Shown here: one piece after another, positions 8,304 to 19,263 of the stretch | Layout of the letters: each line of letters begins with the position of its first letter | How positions within the stretch are numbered: position 1 is the stretch's first letter | Assembly: GCF_003208215.1 (NCBI RefSeq) | Contig: NZ_QKLW01000002.1 | Span: forward strand, 62,001-126,000 | Direction of reading: 5' to 3' | Source of the DNA: Marinomonas alcarazii | GTDB taxonomy: Bacteria > Pseudomonadota > Gammaproteobacteria > Pseudomonadales > Marinomonadaceae | DNA length: 64,000 nucleotides | Position numbers and translations under genes: made by a program | The notes under the pieces: model-generated | What the model was told of the DNA's origin: nothing | Databases searched by the model: none | The model's input: the letters and a program-made list of their open reading frames with translations, nothing else

Positions 8304-9356
8304 ATGAATCAAAAAACTTACTGGGTTTCGGCCATTATCTCTATTCTCACCGGCACTTGTATAGGCCTAGCCGTCTTACTTATTCAAGAGAAACAAAAAA
8401 CACCTATTACAAGCTACTCTTCACCTGTAAAAGCTGCGACTCCTTCCGTTGTAAACATCTACACTCAAATTGCAGAACCAAAAGCGTTTAACGATACAAA
8501 TGAAGTGAAACACAGCATAAATTTAGGCTCTGGCGTTATAGCGACTAAAGATGGTTTCATTCTAACCAATCATCACGTCATCCAAAATGCCCATAGCATT
8601 GTTGTCGCCCTACATGATGACAGGCGTGTCGAAGCTAAAATTATTGGCTCAGATCCATCTACCGACTTAGCGGTTTTAAAAATAGGCCTGCCCAATTTAC
8701 CAAGTATTAAAATGGGTAAAAGTGATGATGTCTTTGTAGGCGACCAAATTCTCGCTATTGGCAATCCTTTTGGCATAGGCCAAACAGTAACAGCTGGGAT
8801 AATCAGCGCCAAAGGCCGCAATAGCATAGGACTTAACACTTATGAAAACTTCTTACAGACAGACGCAGCCATAAACCCTGGCAACTCAGGCGGCGCACTC
8901 ATCAACTTAAAAGGTGAGCTTATTGGCATTAGCTCGGCTATTTATTCAAGCACGGGAGGCTCACAAGGCATTGGATTTGCTACACCTGTTGATGATGCAC
9001 TTGAGGTTATGGCAGACATAATCAAACACGGTGAAGTGATCAGAGGCTACTTAGGAATGGACGCGAAAAAAATCACCAAAGCACTAGCAGAAAACCTATT
9101 ACTGCCGTCAGAGAGTGGGCTACTAGTGAGTGATATTACAAAAGAAAGTCCAGCCGACAAAGCGGGCATAGAAATTGGAGACATTATCCTTGAAATCAAT
9201 AACACCCCAAGCAAAGATCCATTTCAGATTAGACACTTAATTGCATCACTAAAGCCTGGCACAAATATTTCTTTGCGTGGTATTCGTGGGCAGCAGTCCT
9301 ATCAAACCAATATCATGCTAGAAAAACAGCCCACAATGCAGCGAATTACCTATTGA
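8304..9356 (+). CDS. degS: Periplasmic serine protease DegS/AlgW
   Basis: A 350-residue HtrA-type protease with an N-terminal membrane anchor (about 7-27), a trypsin-like domain with the triad His91 (TNHHV), Asp121 (STDLAVL) and Ser195 (GNSGGAL), and one PDZ domain (about 250-340). One PDZ and a membrane anchor indicate DegS/AlgW rather than DegP/MucD. The known role is to sense misfolded outer-membrane proteins and cut the anti-sigma-E factor RseA/MucA. No RBS of good quality is seen before the ATG. It lies next to hisD-hisG-murA, as in Pseudomonas. Confidence 0.92.
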   Translation: MNQKTYWVSAIISILTGTCIGLAVLLIQEKQKTPITSYSSPVKAATPSVVNIYTQIAEPKAFNDTNEVKHSINLGSGVIATKDGFILTNHHVIQNAHSIVVALHDDRRVEAKIIGSDPSTDLAVLKIGLPNLPSIKMGKSDDVFVGDQILAIGNPFGIGQTVTAGIISAKGRNSIGLNTYENFLQTDAAINPGNSGGALINLKGELIGISSAIYSSTGGSQGIGFATPVDDALEVMADIIKHGEVIRGYLGMDAKKITKALAENLLLPSESGLLVSDITKESPADKAGIEIGDIILEINNTPSKDPFQIRHLIASLKPGTNISLRGIRGQQSYQTNIMLEKQPTMQRITY

Positions 9357-9357
9357 A

Positions 9358-9915
9358 CTAACGCATAAGCTCTACTTGCTCTTTTAGGTTTTGCAAACTG
9401 TGCTCGAAATTACGCCCAGCAATATCGTTAGCAAAAAAAGCAAGATAAGGACTCAACCAACCAGCATTCAGGTCACCTTCTATTGTCCAGGTAACCAAGG
9501 TTTCACTACCATTATCCTGAAGTTCGATCTGATTTCGAACCAAATTAACCCCAGGCTTAGGGCGAACATCGAAACGGATAACGGATGATGAGGATTCAAT
9601 AACAGACAGCAAACCCTGCTCAGTTTCGCCATTGTAAACTAAAGCAACGGAGTCCCCTTCTCCTAAAACCCCTTCAAAGTCATCCACCTTACCATCCTGA
9701 ATAAACATCCAATTTGGTAAACTGTCCCCTTGCAGAATGTGTTGGTAAATTGCATCCCGTGACGCTTTAACCACAACGCTGCGCTCCACTCGATAGTCAG
9801 TCGGCATGAAAAAGCCAACAACTACCAAAAGCAAAATAACCAACGCGGAAATACGCGTTACTTTTCGCAGCGCATAAAGAGCCGACGGGTGAGACAAATT
9901 ACTCACCCTTCTCAT
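9358..9915 (-). CDS. SRPBCC (START/polyketide-cyclase-like) membrane-anchored protein
   Basis: A 185-residue protein with one N-terminal membrane segment (about 22-40) and a START-like SRPBCC domain (about 45-183) that starts with [20 protein letters not shown] and ends in a long helix [20 protein letters not shown] domains hold hydrophobic ligands, but the ligand cannot be told from sequence. Its first codons overlap the hisD end by 17 bases, so it is probably translated with the his operon. In Pseudomonas the place after hisD holds hisC. It converges on degS with one base between stop codons. Confidence 0.75.
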   Translation of the reverse strand: MRRVSNLSHPSALYALRKVTRISALVILLLVVVGFFMPTDYRVERSVVVKASRDAIYQHILQGDSLPNWMFIQDGKVDDFEGVLGEGDSVALVYNGETEQGLLSVIESSSSVIRFDVRPKPGVNLVRNQIELQDNGSETLVTWTIEGDLNAGWLSPYLAFFANDIAGRNFEHSLQNLKEQVELMR

Positions 9916-11218
9916 CCTGCAAAATACGATATTCCGCAGACAAAGCGTGCGCCTCTAGAGATTCGCCACGCGCCAAAGGCGAAGCAATTTTCGCCAACTC
10001 ACTTGCCCCTTCAGGAGAACAATAAATCAAGGAGCTGCGTTTTTGGAAATCGTATACACCTAAAGGCGATGAAAAACGTGCCGTGCCTGACGTCGGTAAA
10101 ACGTGATTTGGTCCAGCACAATAATCACCAAGCGCTTCTGGCGTATGACGCCCCATAAAAATAGCACCTGCGTGACGAATTTTTTCAACCCACTTTTCAG
10201 GCTCATCCATAGACAACTCTAGATGCTCCGCAGCAACGATATTAGCAATATCCATTGCCTCATCCATGTTTTCAACATGAATAAATGCGCCACGGCCTTC
10301 CAATGATGCCTTAATAATATCTTTGCGACTTTGTGTTTGAAGCAACTTATCCATCGAGCTCTTCACCGCTTTCAGGAAAGCAGAATCCGGTGAAATCAAA
10401 ATCGATTGAGCGTCTTCATCATGTTCAGCCTGTGAAAATAAATCCATCGCAATCCAATCAGGATCGGTTTTACCATCACACACAACCAATATCTCAGAAG
10501 GGCCGGCAATCATATCGATACCAACCACACCAAACACCATCTTTTTAGCGGTAGCTACGTAGATATTTCCTGGCCCAACAATTTTATCGACCTTAGGAAC
10601 ACTTTCTGTTCCGTAGGCCAGAGCCGCAACGGCTTGAGCACCACCAATAGTAAAGACACGATCAACACCCGCGATGTAAGCCGCTGCTAAAACGATGTCA
10701 TTAACAACCCCATCAGGTGTTGGAACTACCATGATGATTTCACTAACACCTGCCACTTTAGCAGGCATAACGTTCATCAACACAGATGAAGGATACGCCG
10801 CTTTACCACCAGGAACGTAAACACCCACTCGATCTAATGGCGTTATTTTTTGACCCAAAACAGTGCCGTTGTCTTCCTGATACTGCCAAGAAGGCTGTAT
10901 CTGACGCTCATGATAATTATGCACTCGCTTAGCCGCTGCTTCCAAACTAGCAACTAACTCCGCACTCACACGGCCTTTCGCCAATGCCAACTCGTCACGA
11001 GTGATTTCCAGCTCAGAAGAGGACGCAACGTTTCGACGGTCAAATTTATTGGTAAACTCGATAAGCGCAGTGTCACCTTGTAGACGAACTTGCTCAACGA
11101 TATTAGCTACGGCTTGCTGAACGCCAGCATCAGACACTGAATCCCATGCAAGTAAAGATTCTAGCTCTGAACGAAACCCTTCAGCACTAGAAGAAAACTC
11201 TCGAATATTCAGACTCAA
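9899..11218 (-). CDS. hisD: Histidinol dehydrogenase
   Basis: A 439-residue NAD-dependent, zinc-containing enzyme that oxidises L-histidinol to L-histidine in two steps. Visible family regions are [50 protein letters not shown], the AGPSEILVV stretch, [10 protein letters not shown] (zinc-binding Gln/His) and [17 protein letters not shown]. The length is normal. Its start directly follows the hisG stop. It forms a minus-strand group with murA and hisG, with other histidine genes outside this window. Confidence 0.97.
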   Translation of the reverse strand: MSLNIREFSSSAEGFRSELESLLAWDSVSDAGVQQAVANIVEQVRLQGDTALIEFTNKFDRRNVASSSELEITRDELALAKGRVSAELVASLEAAAKRVHNYHERQIQPSWQYQEDNGTVLGQKITPLDRVGVYVPGGKAAYPSSVLMNVMPAKVAGVSEIIMVVPTPDGVVNDIVLAAAYIAGVDRVFTIGGAQAVAALAYGTESVPKVDKIVGPGNIYVATAKKMVFGVVGIDMIAGPSEILVVCDGKTDPDWIAMDLFSQAEHDEDAQSILISPDSAFLKAVKSSMDKLLQTQSRKDIIKASLEGRGAFIHVENMDEAMDIANIVAAEHLELSMDEPEKWVEKIRHAGAIFMGRHTPEALGDYCAGPNHVLPTSGTARFSSPLGVYDFQKRSSLIYCSPEGASELAKIASPLARGESLEAHALSAEYRILQDEKGE

Positions 11219-11863
11219 TTACTTACCCTCGTTATCTTCAACTGCACTTCTTATCATTTCTAAAATAGGCTCAATTTCTGAGTATTTAGTCTTGTAAGCG
11301 GCTTTATTGACCACCAAACGTGTACTAATAGGCGCAATCAAATCTCGCGCTTCTAGACCATTCGCTTTTAAGGTGTTGCCCGTATCCACTATATCGACGA
11401 TAAGGTCAGCAAGCCCCATAATTGGAGCCAGCTCCATCGCGCCATACAGCTTGACCACATCCGCTTGTACACCTTGTTCAGCGAAGTACGCTTTCGCAGT
11501 TTTAATAAACTTAGAAGCCACTTTTAAGCGTCTGTTTGGTAACGCTTGACCAACAACACCGGCTGTCATCAAGCGACACTTCGCTATTTTAAGGTCTAAT
11601 AACTCATACAAGTTTTTAGTAGAGGCTTCCATTAATACGTCTTTGCCCGCCACACCAAAGTCTGCCACACCGTGATCAACATAAGTAGGCACATCGGTTG
11701 CACGCAAGATAACTAACTTTATATGCTCGTGATTGGTATCAAAAATTAGCTTTCGACTTTTGCTTATATCTTCAACAGGAACAATATTCGCCTTCTCTAA
11801 AAGCGGCAAGGTTTCACCGAGAATACGCCCTTTCGACAGCGCAATCGTTAATGTCTTACTCAT
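11219..11863 (-). CDS. hisG: ATP phosphoribosyltransferase catalytic subunit, short form
   Basis: A 214-residue enzyme that joins ATP and PRPP, the first step of histidine synthesis. Family stretches are [51 protein letters not shown] and the PRPP loop [17 protein letters not shown]. At about 214 residues it lacks the C-terminal histidine-binding domain of the long form (about 300), so by family knowledge it should work with the regulatory subunit HisZ, which is not in this window. It sits between murA (1 base) and hisD. Confidence 0.96.
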   Translation of the reverse strand: MSKTLTIALSKGRILGETLPLLEKANIVPVEDISKSRKLIFDTNHEHIKLVILRATDVPTYVDHGVADFGVAGKDVLMEASTKNLYELLDLKIAKCRLMTAGVVGQALPNRRLKVASKFIKTAKAYFAEQGVQADVVKLYGAMELAPIMGLADLIVDIVDTGNTLKANGLEARDLIAPISTRLVVNKAAYKTKYSEIEPILEMIRSAVEDNEGK

Positions 11864-11864
11864 A

Positions 11865-13139
<1,275 letters not shown>

Positions 13140-13153
13140 TTATAATCGCTTAA

Positions 13154-13390
13154 TTACAGCTTATTTATTTGTTCTGGCGTGTAGGTTTTCATCGTAACGG
13201 CATGAATGGCGCCACTGGAAATAGCTTCCTGAAGATGAGAGTAGACAAGCTGCTGTCTTTTAACAGTCGATAATCCTTCAAATTCGCTTGTTACTACTAC
13301 TACTTGAAAATTGCATCCTTCCCCTTCAGCGATTACTTCGCAATTAGGGATAGAGGATTCTAAAAGTGCTTTAACTTCACCTGCGTTCAC
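13154..13390 (-). CDS. ibaG: BolA-family protein IbaG/YrbA
   Basis: A 78-residue BolA-like protein; E. coli IbaG has 84. The conserved core VVVVTSEFEGLSTVKRQQLVYSHL and AIHAVTMKTYTPEQ is present, with the invariant His of the second part that binds an Fe-S cluster with monothiol glutaredoxin. The start is GTG at 13390 with a GGAG five bases upstream. It begins the ibaG-murA-hisG-hisD group and is separated from mlaC by a terminator. Confidence 0.93.
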   Translation of the reverse strand: MNAGEVKALLESSIPNCEVIAEGEGCNFQVVVVTSEFEGLSTVKRQQLVYSHLQEAISSGAIHAVTMKTYTPEQINKL

Positions 13391-13533
13391 AGTCGCTCCA
13401 ATAGATTAAATATACATAATTGCCTTTATTCTACATTAGTACAGCCAACTACTTAACACCTCAAAGCCCAACTCTGAATAAAAAACTAGCTGTTTTCTAA
13501 CATTTTAATCTAGGCTGACAATTGGGCAGACAA

Positions 13534-13569
13534 AAAAATCCGAACCCACAGAGTGAATTCGGATTTTTA
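13534..13569. terminator. Terminator after mlaC
   Basis: Stem AAAAATCCGAA / TTCGGATTTTT with a 13-base loop, followed on the minus strand by T-rich sequence. It ends the mlaFEDC transcript and isolates it from ibaG-murA. Confidence 0.8.
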
Positions 13570-13591
13570 AGGTGTTCTGTTGCCGTAAAAA

Positions 13592-14209
13592 TTATGACTT
13601 TTTAGCTAACGACTCTTTCCATGCCGAAATAGCAGACTCAATATCGTTTCTATTTTGCTGCATCATCACACCGAACTGCTTGCGAAAAGTCAGACCAAAG
13701 TTAATGTTATTAATAACGACGTTACTCAACATCCAATTACCTTGCTCTGCCTGCTCCATATAAAAAGAAATATTTAGAACACCACCCGCTTCCATTTGAA
13801 AATTGACATCCACTTTGGTTTCGTTACCGCGACCTTGAGGCCCTAAAGGCAGAACGTTAATTCGGTCCGCATCCAGCTCTAAAAGAGATGCGCCATAAGT
13901 TTTGAGCAAGGTATCCTTGGTGACATTGGCGAAACGAATTCTTTGTTCTGGGGAAGCTCTACGGTAATACTTACCCATTACCTTTTTAGAGAAGTCATCA
14001 AAATCAACCACATCCTTCAAAATATCATTAACTCGCTGCTCAAGTAGCGCAGGATCTTTCGCTAAAACAGCCTTATCAGCAACAATATTAGTTCGAAACG
14101 CCTCAACAACATTAACCACAGTGTTTCTAGCATCATCCACGTTAGACCACGCGAAATTTGCACCGACTAGGGAAAGAAATAAAAACACACCTGAGAAAAA
14201 TCTAGTCAT
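13592..14209 (-). CDS. mlaC: Phospholipid-binding protein MlaC
   Basis: A 205-residue periplasmic protein that shuttles phospholipids between the outer-membrane MlaA complex and the inner-membrane MlaFEDB transporter. The start at 14209 has a GGAG 7 bases upstream and gives a signal peptide (FFSGVFLFLSLVGANFAWS). Family features are the VVDFDDFSKKVMGKYYRRASPEQRIRF helix region and the final VVINNINFGLTFRKQF strand. It is the last gene of the operon; no mlaB follows. Confidence 0.92.
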   Translation of the reverse strand: MTRFFSGVFLFLSLVGANFAWSNVDDARNTVVNVVEAFRTNIVADKAVLAKDPALLEQRVNDILKDVVDFDDFSKKVMGKYYRRASPEQRIRFANVTKDTLLKTYGASLLELDADRINVLPLGPQGRGNETKVDVNFQMEAGGVLNISFYMEQAEQGNWMLSNVVINNINFGLTFRKQFGVMMQQNRNDIESAISAWKESLAKKS

Positions 14210-14213
14210 AATA

Positions 14214-14675
14214 TTACTCCGAATCACCTGCTTTGAATAAAAATTGACTAATTAAGGTTTCCAAAACGAGAGCTGACTGCGTATCAAATATCTCGCCACC
14301 ATCTTTCAGCATTTCATCCTCTGCACCGATTGATATCCCTAAATACTTTTCACCCAACAAGCCACTGGTCAAAATAGCAACAGAGCTATCCGTGGGGATA
14401 TTATCAACATCCGAATCTATGTTCATGGTAACTAGCCCCATGTATAAATCCTTATCAAAGGTAATGGATTCAACACTACCGACATTAACACCAGCAATCG
14501 TCACTTTAGCTCGATTACTTAACCCACCAATATCATCAAACCTTGCCACTATCTGATATGTGTCTTTTTTATCGGAAAACGCCAATCCACTGACCTGAAC
14601 GGCTAGGTAAACAAAGGCCATAATACCAACAACAATAAAGGCCCCTACAGCCAATTCAATACGCTTACTTCTCAT
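14214..14675 (-). CDS. mlaD: Phospholipid transporter subunit MlaD (MCE domain)
   Basis: A 153-residue protein with one N-terminal membrane helix (about 5-25) and one MCE domain (YQIVARFDDIGGLSNRAKVTIAGVNVG, about 35-115). Six copies form the ring through which lipids move. The ATG at 14675 has GGAG nine bases upstream; a TTG 15 bases earlier would overlap mlaE. The mlaE stop and this start are one base apart, so translation is probably coupled. Confidence 0.95.
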   Translation of the reverse strand: MRSKRIELAVGAFIVVGIMAFVYLAVQVSGLAFSDKKDTYQIVARFDDIGGLSNRAKVTIAGVNVGSVESITFDKDLYMGLVTMNIDSDVDNIPTDSSVAILTSGLLGEKYLGISIGAEDEMLKDGGEIFDTQSALVLETLISQFLFKAGDSE

Positions 14676-14676
14676 C

Positions 14677-15459
14677 TTAAAAATCTCCAAACATGGCGGC
14701 AGTTAATACAAAGTCCAACGCCAAAATAGCCAATGAACCTAAAACAACAGTGCGAGTAGTTGCTTTACCAATCCCCTCAGAGGTTGGTACACACTCATAT
14801 CCTTGATAGACAGCAATCCAAGTAACAGCAACAGAGAAAAAGACCGCTTTAATAAAGCCGTTAAGAATATCAGTATCAAAATAGACTGACTGCTGCATCA
14901 AGGACCAAAAAGCGCCATCATGGACGCCCAACCAATTAACGGAAACCACAAGCCCCCCGATAATCCCAGTCGCTGAAAATATCAAACTCAACAAGGGCAA
15001 ACAAATGACACCTGCAATAAATCTAGGCGCAATCACTCGACGAAGCGGATCAACGCCCATCATTTCAAAGCTAGACAACTGCTCCGTTGCTTTCATCAAG
15101 CCGATTTCAGCAGTTAACGATGATCCGGCACGGCCAGCGAACAATAGAGCCGTTACCACAGGCCCCAATTCTCGTAGCAGAGCCAGTGCCAACAACTGAC
15201 CAACCGCTTCTTCTGAGCCAAATTTTGCCAGTATGCTATAACCCTGTAGCGCCAACACCATCCCTATAAAAGCACCAGAAACAACGACAATAACAAGAGA
15301 TAAAACACCCACAGAATACAACTGTTTGACCAGCAGATTTAAAGACTCTTTCGGTCTAACTGGCAACCTCACGATACTCTGCACCAAGAAAATACCTGCA
15401 CGTCCTACTGACTCTAGCCAGTTCAGTAATGCGGCTCCAAGCTCTGCAATCATCTTCAT
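14677..15459 (-). CDS. mlaE: Phospholipid transporter permease MlaE
   Basis: A 260-residue MlaE-family permease, the same length as in E. coli. Conserved segments are [48 protein letters not shown] and [24 protein letters not shown]. Five to six membrane segments are apparent. It overlaps the mlaF stop by four bases (ATGA). Confidence 0.96.
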   Translation of the reverse strand: MKMIAELGAALLNWLESVGRAGIFLVQSIVRLPVRPKESLNLLVKQLYSVGVLSLVIVVVSGAFIGMVLALQGYSILAKFGSEEAVGQLLALALLRELGPVVTALLFAGRAGSSLTAEIGLMKATEQLSSFEMMGVDPLRRVIAPRFIAGVICLPLLSLIFSATGIIGGLVVSVNWLGVHDGAFWSLMQQSVYFDTDILNGFIKAVFFSVAVTWIAVYQGYECVPTSEGIGKATTRTVVLGSLAILALDFVLTAAMFGDF

Positions 15460-16253
15460 AAAACACCCTTACCAGCATCAGCGCGGTTTTCTGGATAATG
15501 AAATGGCACTGGCCCATCTGGCTCACCGTTTAAAAACTGTTGAACCTCAGCATTATCTGATGCCCTTATCTCATCGGCAGAGCCTTCAGCGATAACTCGA
15601 CCGCCCGCTAAAATGCACACATGATCCGCAATTGAAAGAGACTCTTCAACATCATGAGACACAAGCACTGAAGTGATGTTCGCCGTATCATTTAACTGGC
15701 GTATTAATTTAACCAGAACGCCTTTTGAAATAGGATCTTGGCCTGTAAATGGCTCGTCATACATGACTAATTCAGGGTCCAACGCAATCGCCCTAGCCAA
15801 TGCCACGCGTCGAGCCATACCACCAGAAAGTTCAGAAGGCATTAATTTCGCTGCGCCACGCAAACCGACACTGTATAGCTTATCCAAAACTCTTTTAGAG
15901 ATGGTTTCTGCATCAAGCTTGGTGTGCTCCTCCATAGGAAAAGCGATATTTTCAGCTACACTCATATCACTGAACAAAGCACCACTCTGAAAAAGCATGC
16001 CCATTTTTTTCCTCGCCTTATACAGGTTCGACCTAGACAAAGCGTGGATGTTTTTACCGTCCACCAACAACTCACCGGAGTCTGGTGCTAACTGAGCAGC
16101 AATAAGGCGTAACAACGTTGTTTTACCTGTCCCGCTTGGCCCCATGACAGCAGTAATCTTCCCGCGAGGAATGGTCAGGGAAACGTTTTCGTAAATAACC
16201 CTATCCCCCCTCGAAAAACTCACATTTCGGACTTCAATATAAGCATCAGTCAC
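15456..16253 (-). CDS. mlaF: Phospholipid transporter ATP-binding protein MlaF
   Basis: A 265-residue ABC ATPase of the Mla lipid transporter. Walker A is GPSGTGKTT (about 37-45), the Q-loop is FQSGALF, the signature is LSGGMARR, Walker B is [13 protein letters not shown] with the switch His in VSHDVEES. The C-terminal tail (about 245-265) is the region that in E. coli MlaF reaches over the neighbouring subunit and MlaB; it is kept here although no mlaB is present in the operon. First gene of mlaFEDC. Confidence 0.96.
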   Translation of the reverse strand: MTDAYIEVRNVSFSRGDRVIYENVSLTIPRGKITAVMGPSGTGKTTLLRLIAAQLAPDSGELLVDGKNIHALSRSNLYKARKKMGMLFQSGALFSDMSVAENIAFPMEEHTKLDAETISKRVLDKLYSVGLRGAAKLMPSELSGGMARRVALARAIALDPELVMYDEPFTGQDPISKGVLVKLIRQLNDTANITSVLVSHDVEESLSIADHVCILAGGRVIAEGSADEIRASDNAEVQQFLNGEPDGPVPFHYPENRADAGKGVL

Positions 16254-16424
16254 TAGTACACCCTTACCATCCTTCCTAAATATGGATTGATACTATCACT
16301 GCCCCCCAACAATTAGAATCGTGGCAAAGGCAAAACTACTTTGTTTGCAAGATCAAGCCTTGAATTTAGTTGCTAAACCTCATTAAATGGTGCCTTCTAA
16401 TTTCAATGAGTCTTACTACCCATT

Positions 16425-17387
16425 ATGCTGCTATTTTCCGTTGCTCTCATCGCTGGACTAATTCTACTCGTCATTAGCTCTGACAAATTCATTGAGCATG
16501 CCGCATTGGTGGCTGAAAAGCTTAATGTAAGCCCTATGGTCATTGGTATCACACTGGTGGCGTTTGGTACTTCTGCTCCTGAAATGGTGGTTTCTGCTAT
16601 CGCCGCACTGGATAATGCACCTGAAATAGCAATCGGTAATGTTTTAGGCTCCAACATTGCCAACATCGCTCTAGTGTTGGGTGTCACTTTATTATTCTCT
16701 GCCATCCCTATCGCAAAAGGGCTTTCGACGAAAGAAGTACCTCTGGTGTTAGCCATCACAGTACTGACTGGTTTTTTACTCTATGACCAAGCACTAGGGT
16801 TATGGGATGGTGTAATACTCATCATTGCATTTGTCGCCGTGCTGATAATCCTATTACGCGGTAACAAAGATCTGGAAAGCGAACTAAAAGAAGAGCTTCC
16901 CGCAGATGATGGCTCATCAACATTAAAATCCTTAATCATTGCGTTAATTGGACTGATTGTACTCATAGGTAGCTCTAAACTTCTAGTTTGGGGCGCCATT
17001 GGCATAGCGACTGCTTTGGGAGTGAGCGAGCTAGTTATCGGCCTAACTATCGTTGCAGTTGGAACCAGCCTTCCTGAGTTAGCAGCTTCTGTTAGTAGTG
17101 TGAGAAAAGGACATCATGATATCGCCATAGGCAACGTACTAGGCTCAAACGTATTTAACCTTGCCACCGTATTACCTTTACCAGCACTGATTGCCCCCGG
17201 CATAATCGACCCAAGCGTCGTGCAGCGTGATTTCCCTTGGGTACTAGGATTAACGGTCGCACTTGCTATTGCCATCTTTATATTCAAAAAATCTAAGAGC
17301 AATGCAATCCCTAGATGGATAGGCCTGCCTTTCATTGCATCATATGGCATATATATATTTGCAATCAGTACAAATGGCGCGCCATAA
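16425..17387 (+). CDS. yrbG: Calcium/sodium antiporter YrbG (CaCA family)
   Basis: A 320-residue inner-membrane protein with about ten membrane segments and the two inverted alpha repeats of the CaCA family: GITLVAFGTSAPEMVVSAIA with GNVLGSNIANIALVLG, and GLTIVAVGTSLPELAASVSS with GNVLGSNVFNLATVL. It exchanges cations, probably Ca2+ for Na+ or H+. It begins the plus-strand run to darP and diverges from mlaFEDC. Two genes (kdsD, kdsC) that normally follow yrbG are missing; lptC starts two bases after its stop. Confidence 0.93.
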   Translation: MLLFSVALIAGLILLVISSDKFIEHAALVAEKLNVSPMVIGITLVAFGTSAPEMVVSAIAALDNAPEIAIGNVLGSNIANIALVLGVTLLFSAIPIAKGLSTKEVPLVLAITVLTGFLLYDQALGLWDGVILIIAFVAVLIILLRGNKDLESELKEELPADDGSSTLKSLIIALIGLIVLIGSSKLLVWGAIGIATALGVSELVIGLTIVAVGTSLPELAASVSSVRKGHHDIAIGNVLGSNVFNLATVLPLPALIAPGIIDPSVVQRDFPWVLGLTVALAIAIFIFKKSKSNAIPRWIGLPFIASYGIYIFAISTNGAP

Positions 17388-17389
17388 CA

Positions 17390-17965
17390 ATGAATTTAGC
17401 AAAGACACTTAAAACCAGAAACATTCTACTATTAGCTGTAGTAACTGTGGTTATTGCTTCGATTAGCTGGTACAGCACAAAGCCATCAAGAAACTTAGTC
17501 GAAAGCGATGCACTTCGTGGCTCGCCCGATTATTTCATCACCGATGTGCAGGTAAAAGAGTTTGATGAAAATGGAGGGCTAATCGAAACACTGAACGCCA
17601 AACAAACCTCTCACTATGACCTTAAAGAGAAAACCTTGCTCGAACAGCCTAGTGTTGCCCGATATTCAGAATCGGGACAATGGCATGGAAAAGCAGATAA
17701 AGGGGTTATTGAAGACGGAAGTAATGATATTCTATTAACAGACAACGTAAGAGCAACGAAAAAATATCAGCAGTCTGAAGACATCCAGCTTAGCTCGGAC
17801 AACATGCACTACGTAGACAAAGACAAATCATTGACCAGCTACGGAGCTGCTACCTTGATATCAACCCAAGGAAAAACCTCCGCGAATAAGATTACAACCT
17901 TTATAAACTCAGAAGAAGTCGTGATGACAGGATCTGTACGAGGAAACTATGAAACAACTCATTAA
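17390..17965 (+). CDS. lptC: LPS export protein LptC
   Basis: A 191-residue bitopic inner-membrane protein with one N-terminal helix (about 10-28) and a periplasmic beta-jellyroll domain, typical of LptC (191 in E. coli). It links LptB2FG to the LptA bridge and passes on LPS. Recognisable stretches are SPDYFITDVQVKEFDENG and the repeated strand pattern up to EEVVMTGSVRGNY. The start at 17390 was chosen; the upstream frame runs inside yrbG. Its end overlaps the lptA start by 17 bases. Confidence 0.93.
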   Translation: MNLAKTLKTRNILLLAVVTVVIASISWYSTKPSRNLVESDALRGSPDYFITDVQVKEFDENGGLIETLNAKQTSHYDLKEKTLLEQPSVARYSESGQWHGKADKGVIEDGSNDILLTDNVRATKKYQQSEDIQLSSDNMHYVDKDKSLTSYGAATLISTQGKTSANKITTFINSEEVVMTGSVRGNYETTH

Positions 17966-18455
17966 CGCCAGCATGTTGCTCACTTCTGCCCTTATTGGAC
18001 AATACACTTACGCTTTACCAGATGACCTTAACAAGCCATTAGAAATTCAAGCTGATGAAGCCTCTTTCGACCAGAATTCAGGCGAAGCCATCTATAAAGG
18101 CAACGTCTTTGTAAAACAAGGCTCCATAGAAATCCAAGCACAGTATTTAAAAGTCACAACAGACCCAAGCACCCGCAGATTTAACAGCCTAGAAGCCACA
18201 GGGTCGCCAGCAAAATTCAGTCAACAAATAGATTGGAATGGCAACATAGTTATCAGTAGAGGGAATGAAATCCACTACCAAACCGACGAATCCAAACTTG
18301 AAATCACTGGAGATGGATACCTAAGCCGTATGCAGAATTCTATCTCCGCTGATTACATTCTATACATGATCCAAGATGGCACCTTTAGCGCAGAGAAAAA
18401 AGATTCTGGTCGCGTCAATATGACCTTACAGCCACAAACTACTGAGGCAAAATAA
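17949..18455 (+). CDS. lptA: LPS transport periplasmic protein LptA
   Basis: A 168-residue periplasmic protein with a signal peptide (to about residue 22, QYTYA) and an OstA-like domain: KPLEIQADEASFDQNSGEAIYKGNVFVKQGSIEI. LptA oligomers form the bridge that carries LPS across the periplasm. It sits between lptC and lptB in the standard order. Confidence 0.95.
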   Translation: MKQLINASMLLTSALIGQYTYALPDDLNKPLEIQADEASFDQNSGEAIYKGNVFVKQGSIEIQAQYLKVTTDPSTRRFNSLEATGSPAKFSQQIDWNGNIVISRGNEIHYQTDESKLEITGDGYLSRMQNSISADYILYMIQDGTFSAEKKDSGRVNMTLQPQTTEAK

Positions 18456-18458
18456 TAG

Positions 18459-19184
18459 ATGGCCTTACTAGAAGCAAAACACCTTGCAAAAAGCTATAAA
18501 AAACGCAAAGTAGTAAAAGACGTCTCAATTTCCGTTGAATCAGGCCAAGCCGTTGGTTTATTAGGACCAAACGGAGCAGGAAAAACCACCTGTTTCTATA
18601 TGATAGTTGGTATGGTCGCCAATGACGCTGGCGGCATATTTATTGACGGCATAGACATCACCCATGACGCCATGCACACTCGCGCCCAAAAAGGTGTTGG
18701 CTATCTTCCTCAAGAGGCATCTATTTTTAGAAAAATGTCTGTAGAAGACAATATTTTAGCGATTTTAGAAACACGCAAAAATCTCACTAAAGCACAACAA
18801 CATGAAAGATTAGAAGAGCTCTTAGAAGAGTTCCATATCACCCATATTCGCACCAACTTAGGAATGGCATTATCAGGGGGTGAAAGACGCCGGGTAGAAA
18901 TAGCAAGAGCGGTTGCAATGAATCCAAAATTCATTCTGCTTGATGAGCCATTTGCTGGAGTAGACCCAATTTCCGTTGGTGACATAAAACAAATAATTAA
19001 ACACCTCCAAGAAAGTGGAATCGGTGTCCTAATTACCGATCATAACGTCAGAGAAACCCTCGACATCTGCGATAAAGCTTACATTGTTGGTAATGGTTAT
19101 ATCATCGCATCAGGCGATGCCAGTACAGTCATCAACAATGAACAAGTAAAAAAGGTCTATTTAGGCGACGACTTCCGCCTATAA
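18459..19184 (+). CDS. lptB: LPS export ABC transporter ATP-binding protein LptB
   Basis: A 241-residue ABC ATPase, identical in length to the E. coli protein. Walker [10 protein letters not shown] (about 35-43), Q-loop [16 protein letters not shown], signature [13 protein letters not shown], Walker [17 protein letters not shown], switch His in ITDHNVRE. It powers extraction of LPS from the inner membrane with LptF and LptG, whose genes are not here. It starts four bases after lptA and is followed, 75 bases on, by rpoN. Confidence 0.97.
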   Translation: MALLEAKHLAKSYKKRKVVKDVSISVESGQAVGLLGPNGAGKTTCFYMIVGMVANDAGGIFIDGIDITHDAMHTRAQKGVGYLPQEASIFRKMSVEDNILAILETRKNLTKAQQHERLEELLEEFHITHIRTNLGMALSGGERRRVEIARAVAMNPKFILLDEPFAGVDPISVGDIKQIIKHLQESGIGVLITDHNVRETLDICDKAYIVGNGYIIASGDASTVINNEQVKKVYLGDDFRL

Positions 19185-19205
19185 CCCCTTATCATTGCTG
19201 TAGAA

Positions 19206-19263
19206 AGGGAGTAGTATGCACAACTCGTTCCAATTCACTCAAACAAAAAGAGTTGCTCCATGA
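19206..19263 (+). other. 15-codon reading frame ahead of rpoN, overlapping its start
   Basis: AAGGGAG at 19206-19212 precedes an ATG at 19216. The frame codes MHNSFQFTQTKRVAP and stops with a TGA at 19261 that overlaps the rpoN ATG as ATGA. rpoN itself has no good Shine-Dalgarno sequence, so this small frame may supply ribosomes to rpoN. That it is translated is inference. Confidence 0.5.
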
